64,000 bases of DNA from Biscogniauxia marginata. Its lineage: Eukaryota > Ascomycota > Sordariomycetes > Xylariales > Xylariaceae. The notes under the pieces are model-generated. The model saw nothing but the letters and a program-made list of their open reading frames with translations, did not search any database and was not told the origin of the DNA. Every line of letters starts with the position of its first letter. Position 1 is the first letter of the stretch. The translations under genes and the position numbers were made by a program. The stretch is from positions 1 through 64,000 of the forward strand of contig MU404199.1 of the NCBI GenBank assembly GCA_022695795.1. Reading direction: 5' to 3'. Below, one piece after another: positions 58,705 to 64,000 of this stretch.

Positions 58705-60779
58705 GGTGAAGCTTTTTCTTAAGACAGCATGACTGGACAGCAATCAGGCCACACAACACACTCGCGCCAGTCTAGCCCGAGCCCACCTGGATTACGAGGT
58801 CCTGGGCCGGCTGAGAGAGGGGAGAGGAAAGTCAGCTATAGGAGTTGTCGTCGAAAAAAAGTTAGCAGACAAATAGAAGTTGTGGAGTTTGGGTGGAGGG
58901 GATCCTTTTTAGCTGCGTGGATCGTCTCCCGACACCCAAGATGCTGCACCCTGCATCCAAGGGGCCAACAAGTCTTGCACGAGCAAAGCGGGTTGAGTAA
59001 GGCTGCGGGGGTGACTAGGTACATAAGGGGGAACAGATCGATCAACCAGGCAAAGGCATTCCATTCCCATTTGTAAGGTTGGGGTAATTCCGTGTATTGT
59101 CCTCTTATCTGCAGGAGAACAGCTGAGGCAACCCATGAAATTATTGCTTGAGCCATCGGAATGCATAATCAACACTAGGTGCTGTACCTAGCTGGCTATA
59201 AGTACATATATACATATATACATATATACTTACATGCCTACAGCACCTACCTACCGCTGTAGGTAAGCGCTAAACGCTGACATTGATTCAAAGCTGGAAA
59301 GGGCTGAACTGGCGGTTCCAGTGAACCCTGGATTGGGTGGGTAGGGTTTCCAGGGGGTTGGGACTTTGGGTAATCCGCATTTGAATCCCATCCACATCTT
59401 CCAATCTGCCCATATAAGCTCACCCAGTGGCCTTAGCTAGCACATAACCTAGTAGTCATAACGCTACCACCCTGCAATGCACCATGCAGGCAGGTCTCGT
59501 CTTCCTGTCCGCAAAAGACCCTTCAGATCGCAAGCTGGAAGGATCACACAAAGAGGCCGGCCAGCACATTTAACCCACAACCCTCCCCCCAGCACCACGT
59601 GTCTTTGACCCCTCCACAGCTAAGGTACCTGGCATCTTTTTCTTAATTGACCCCCCTACTGGACCCTGACGGATTCGTAGCGGATGAGTAATGGGCTAAC
59701 CTAGCGAATTGAACATTGCCGCAAGGATTTGAAGGACTGACAATTTATTAAATGTACCTACCTATGTTTATATTTATCGTACATATATACAGTTTTGTAT
59801 CGAGTTAAGTATCCTCTTGGAAACTAGATATAGGTGGTTATAGTGTTCTATCAAATATATACTAACTACCTAGGTACCTCCATACCTAAGGTAAATGTTG
59901 ATACAGCTTAGACATGTATTAGGTAAGGTACCTCCTACCATTAGGTAGGTAGGTAGGTACCTGAGGTATAGCTAGACTGTCTAACTAGGGGCGGGCCGTC
60001 TTTTTTGTTTTCAAATACAAATTGAGGCTTGACTGTCTACTCTGTCGTCATTGATTACGCCATGCAATACTCGGTGTATTGCCATTATTAATGCTAACGA
60101 AGAATTTCGAGACCTCCTTGGTATAAAAGTCTGGCTGCATGATAATGAAGTAGTAAATAGGTGTACATAGGACTGGAAGTATAGTGGCAGAGTACACCTA
60201 AGATATATGCTTGGGTCGGTTAAGTTAATCTTACGTGGTTAACGGAGTAGGCATCTCGTCGTATTCTCGTCCAACCTCGGGCCTGAGGTCCTGACCGTCA
60301 GGTTTAAGTGGAAACATACCTAGGTTGGGCTAGGTACCTACCTACATTGCCTACCTTATTATGTACCTACCTAAGGTAGTCACCTAAAGTTGTGTAATTC
60401 TGGTGTTCTGAAAGGGTACCTTCCAGTTCGATCACCTAAAGTCCCCCGCCCGCACGCACGGTGCCTCCTGTATTGTGACCATAAAAAGGTGCGGGAAGTT
60501 GCGAAGGCTACAATTACGTATGTAGTTAGTTCGTTACGACTAGGTGCATACACGTATTTCCCCAACTTTCTCTCTTACTCCATGTCCCCCCAATTCTCCA
60601 GCCTTCTCTCAATCGATTCAGCTGAACATTTTACAACCACATCTTTTGGAATATTCTGTTACCCATTCCCATCCCCCCTTCAAAGTATTAATCACCATCC
60701 TCACCACTACCTCCATATAATCAATATCTTGTGCACCACCCCAACCGTATTTAGTTGCTTCGTGTCTTTTCAACGTGTA

Positions 60780-60805
60780 GGTTGGTTGGTTGGTTGGTTG
60801 GTTGG
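60780..60805 (+). repeat. (GGTT)6 tandem repeat
   Basis: Six TTGG/GGTT units in a row, in the region upstream of the arrestin-like gene. Confidence 0.9.
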
Positions 60806-61204
60806 TACCTATACTAGGTACATGCTAAGCATTCAATGCGTGCGAGCCCTACTGGTGGGGAATTAGTTTGTTGATCCGCCCGATCGTCGTTTTAGGTAGG
60901 TTCAAACAGCCGTTCTATTGTTTTTTCTTCTTCTCTATATTCAAAAGCCGGGCATTGGTCCTACGGGAGAGGGGATTTTGTTTACCACTCTACCTATTTT
61001 CACCGACCCCTCCCCTTGCAGCCCTTGTTTAATTCGCAGTCTCTGTTAACCTGTATCACCGCTGCCAATTGCAGATAACAGGTACACGTATTCTATAACA
61101 CAAAGTACGAGCAGGTAGGTCCAGTACTCATATCCTCTGCTCGGGCCTGGCTTTGACCTTTCCATCGACCCGCTTTGACACGGGCGGCTGCAGAAAGACC
61201 TGGC

Positions 61205-61242
61205 AGACAGATAGACAGACAGGCAGACAGGCAGACAGACTA
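61205..61242 (+). repeat. CAGA/CAGG tetranucleotide repeat
   Basis: An interrupted run of (A/G)CAGACAG units of about 38 bp. Confidence 0.88.
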
Positions 61243-61800
61243 ACCTACCTTTGCCTACAAAGTGCTTTAGTGTATGTAGGTAGGTATCTAGGTATGCACA
61301 TATATTCAGCGTTCGACTAGCCAACTTATATTAGAGGTACGTACATACTTTGTCCAATCCTCAACCTTACATCAGCCACCCCCCCGGTCTCTAGGTAGCA
61401 CCTAGGTATGTACCGTACGCACCCCCGGTGACTGACGACTCAGAGCAGCACAGCACCGCAACTCTTATTTCCTGGAGCCTTGGACCCTCCCAAATCCTCT
61501 CCTCCCCCTCCGCTCGCCGCATTCACCTAAGCCTCGACAAAGAACCGACCAGCTTTATCGCCCCCAAAAAACACACCCGGTGTCAACGAGCCCACGTCCA
61601 AACAAGCAGCCATTCTCCCGACCGCTCCCTGATATGTGATGACCTCGATATTATCCCCCATATTATCCGACCACCGCATCCCGCTACAAGGCTTCGGCGC
61701 ACAGCCGTCGACGAGGAATAGATGCCGCCGCCTCAGCGCTGCTGCCGTCGCTGCTAATCACGACCCCTCTTCCACCACTCGACGCCCCGGCGCAACCACC

Positions 61801-63273
61801 ATGGCAGAACGGGCAGCTTTTGTCCGGGTTTCCGGCCCGCCAAACAGCAGTTTTCTCGTTGGCTATCCCGGCATTTCAGCAACGCTGGTAAGTGACCGTT
61901 AATCAATCGATTCGTCCATGTTGCCTGTTTGTCTGTTGTCTGCTCGTATTTACATCGCTCCGTCATGTCGAGGATGCCGAGGCCCAGGGTTGGGGATTCG
62001 CGAGACGAACTCCCCTCTGCTCCAAATGCCCCGACTGCCCGACCTGATCAAACCGGTCAGACCAGCTAACCGTCTCATGCAGCCGCGCATAGAGGGCAAA
62101 GTCGAGATCAGACCACTGAAAGGATTCAGCGCATCCGTTCCCATCTCCCTCGTCCGGATATGCCTGCAGCGGAGGGAAACAATCCACCCGGCCGCCGAGA
62201 GCGTGACCAAGCGGCACCTTGGCACGCCCCGACGCGAAACTACCGACCTCGTCGGTAAGGAGCTTCTGTTATACCGGTGCGCAACCGGGAAAGGATTCGA
62301 GAATGTTATGGCGATGGACTTGCCCTTCGTCTTGTTCATCCCCTTCGGGCGCGGGGGCGAGGAGACAAACAGGAGGATACCACCGGCGTCGTTAAGGCTT
62401 CCGAGTAGAACTGCAGAGACCTGCTACGAATTGGTCGTGACGGTGCAGCAAGGTCAGAGCGTGCAGAACAAGTATGCGTTTCCCGTGCCCTTGCAGCGAT
62501 ACGATACTTTATCGACCTTTGGGATGTACAATCGGCCCGAGACCAAAATCGCGTCTGTCGACAGCATAGTGAGCCTCGGTATTTCGTTACCGCGATGGAG
62601 CTATGGTCCCACAGACCCGATCACAGTATATATTAAGCTGGCCCCGAATCCAGACTGGTTGGCCAAGGCGAGGAAGGTCACCATACAGAAGATCACACTA
62701 ACGATCGAGGAAGAGATCACTTATAATCCCGAGGGCGACGAACCGACCAAGAAGATCAACAGGCTGCAGAAACGGGTTCAAAATGTCGGTAGCAAGCTGC
62801 CAGAGAGTGGCTGGGTGACAAATATGGGTGTCGTTTTCCCACACAAGGATCTACGAGACCCTCAGGGGATTATTCGGAGAGGAGACCCATCATTTCCTAA
62901 TTATGAGGTTACATCATTCACGACGGCATCAACTCTCTACAAGATTGAATTCTTTCTCGGAATTAAGGTAGGCGAGCTTTTCTAATAAGACTCGATGCTG
63001 TGGGTTAGTGCTGATAAAATTCACCCATAGGCATCTTTGACGTCTGCCCGTGATATCACCCTTCGACAACCTATAGTCATCTGTCCGTTAGACCACCAAG
63101 CATGTAAAGAGGAGATGGATGCTATTGAGCAGGCGGCTAAGGATGCTTCTTCTATCGACCAGAACAACCCAATGCTACCAGCAAGAAATATCGTATTAGC
63201 CAACGATCCAAATGCCCTAGCTACGATAGGGCTCTGTCTGGTAGGGGGTCAAAAGAAGCCGCTGATCGAATGA
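61801..63273 (+). CDS. Arrestin-like (alpha-arrestin) protein
   Basis: Alpha-arrestins are adaptors that link plasma-membrane proteins to Rsp5-type ubiquitin ligases. Exons 61801-61887, 62083-62967 and 63031-63273 join in phase to 404 residues. The N-terminal arrestin strands are split by intron 1 (FLVGYPGISATL joined to PRIEGKVEIRPLKGFSASVP). Further arrestin-like strands are DLPFVLFIPFG, CYELVVTVQQG, KYAFPVPLQRYDTLS and WSYGPTDPITVYIKL. The end LANDPNALATIGLCLVGGQK closes the C-domain. No PPxY motif is visible, so ligase recruitment may be indirect. Introns are GT-AG (GTAAGT, GTAGGC). Confidence 0.8.
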
Positions 63274-64000
63274 ACCATCACTCTGGCAAACTAATGATAT
63301 AAGATACCGAAGCCCAAACTCGTTCTCGTTGCCACTTCAGACACGCTAGAAACAATCGGCTTCTTCGATGCCAATGTCGGTTTTCTAGCTTCTTGCAGCC
63401 TTCTCCAGACCCCTGGGCTCGAGTAACTGAGAGCTTATCTTGATCGGCTGCGGCTGCGCATTAACGCGATCAAGGAAATAGATATCTTATTGACGCGCTA
63501 GCTCCGAAACGGGATAAAAAATATGTCAAGCGATTTTGGCTGAAAGAAGTCTCGAGTCAATCTACGGCCTCCGTTTCTTTGGCGGAAGTCGATATGCGAA
63601 TGACCCAATTCCACTGCGCCAGGCAGAGAGAGGCCTTGTGAGGATGGCCTTATTAGCATTGATCACTCGAGCAGAAACCGGCAGTGGGTCACCCCCAGAA
63701 AGCTGGCAATACATGCTCGAGGAAAGCAAATAATCTCGCAGTCATAATTCATCGGGAGGAATATGTGGTATTATAGATGAGGTAAAAGGGAAGGAGTCGG
63801 AGTACGTGGTTTCATGCCCTCTTGGTTATTAATCTAGCGTCGATCATGACAATCCACATGAAGGTCCCGCGGCGTTACGAGGGTAGATTTCGCAAAGCGA
63901 GCAGGATATCCACTGGAGGATGGGGTCTTCTTGGGGCGTTACGGAAAACTTTTGGCTTGAGTCGTAACTGGCGACCTTTTACTTCTCGAATATCTAACGG
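63274..64000. other. Downstream region, one uncertain frame
   Basis: A frame of 65 codons at 63536-63733 (+) has no motif. Nothing else is recognised before the window ends. Confidence 0.45.

Larger units (their letters stand above)
58705..61800. other. Long repeat-rich intergenic region, 3.1 kb
   Basis: No credible gene was found. It is the densest site for TACCTA/TAGGTA words (59205-59270, 59750-59970, 60300-60380). It also has a TATACATA repeat near 59210, a TTGG tandem and a CAGA/CAGG tandem listed separately. The last few hundred bases before 61801 are C-rich, like a fungal leader. Confidence 0.5.

Noticed and set aside
60390..60866. Frame of 158 codons downstream of the repeat region
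   Set aside because: It is composed of low-complexity Ser/Pro/His/Tyr segments and runs through the GGTT tandem repeat; no motif or splice partner was found.
61918..62985. Start of the arrestin-like protein at an ATG in intron 1
   Set aside because: The upstream exon 61801-61887 supplies conserved-looking arrestin strands and splices in phase; the residues translated from 61918 to 62082 look like intron.
1..64000. tRNA genes
   Set aside because: I looked for paired A-box and B-box (GGTTCGANNCC-like) signals with a foldable acceptor stem and found none I could support; tRNAscan-SE would settle it.

Overview
The window is nuclear DNA of a filamentous ascomycete (Pezizomycotina, most likely a Sordariomycete). 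The evidence is short introns (about 50-215 bp) with GTNNGN donors, CTNAN-like branch sites and YAG acceptors, fungal housekeeping genes with well conserved exon structure, many dispersed TACCTA/TAGGTA words between genes, and a sharply bounded AT-rich block with the C-to-T and G-to-A decay expected of repeat-induced point mutation (RIP). Gene models below were spliced by hand; reading phase was checked across every intron given.

Left part (1-33 kb), ordinary euchromatin: a GNAT-type acetyltransferase (1.4 kb, +); the WD40 protein Ski8 (3.5-4.8 kb, -), whose start codon sits alone in its own exon; mitochondrial ribosomal protein bL32m (5.2 kb, -); a Cdc10-class septin (6.4 kb, +); guanylate kinase (8.4 kb, -); a GPI-anchored GH72 beta-1,3-glucanosyltransferase (11.4 kb, +); a J-domain protein (13.9 kb, +); a polytopic membrane protein (15.5 kb, -); an orphan protein (18.9 kb, -); a PAF-acetylhydrolase-like esterase (21.2 kb, -); DNA polymerase delta small subunit 4 (23.9 kb, +); a queuosine-salvage glycosylase (25.1 kb, -); and the SUMO E1 subunit Uba2 (28.2 kb, +), tail to tail with an SDR oxidoreductase (30.7 kb, -).

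Middle part (33-45 kb): a long-chain-base phosphate phosphatase (33.1 kb, +), then what looks like a decaying secondary-metabolite locus. It holds a DMATS-type aromatic prenyltransferase with four in-frame stop codons but no frameshift (36.6-38.2 kb, -), a truncated and frameshifted ornithine-cyclodeaminase fragment (40.3-40.8 kb, -), an apparently intact APH-family small-molecule kinase (40.8-42.1 kb, -), and two UstYa/DUF3328 proteins. One UstYa-like gene (42.4 kb, +) has a stop at an expected Trp codon; the other (43.6 kb, -) is open across six exons including a 12-nt microexon. UstYa-family oxidases act in fungal ribosomal and non-ribosomal peptide pathways; no precursor peptide or NRPS is visible here.

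AT-rich block (about 45.7-54.2 kb): almost free of ORFs. It contains a 437-bp inverted-repeat (foldback/MITE-like) element at its left edge, a heavily mutated LTR retroelement with related LTRs near 46.5 and 53.7 kb in the same orientation, and, nested in it, a much less mutated 373-bp solo LTR with a perfect 5-bp target duplication. The block directly flanks the decaying metabolite locus.

Right part (54-64 kb): a DUF7918 nuclear-type protein with a SUMO-interaction-like tail (55.7 kb, -), a PPIL3-type cyclophilin (58.1 kb, -), a long gene-poor interval rich in short repeats, and an arrestin-like protein (61.8 kb, +). No rRNA, tRNA, CRISPR array or bacterial-type operon was recognised.
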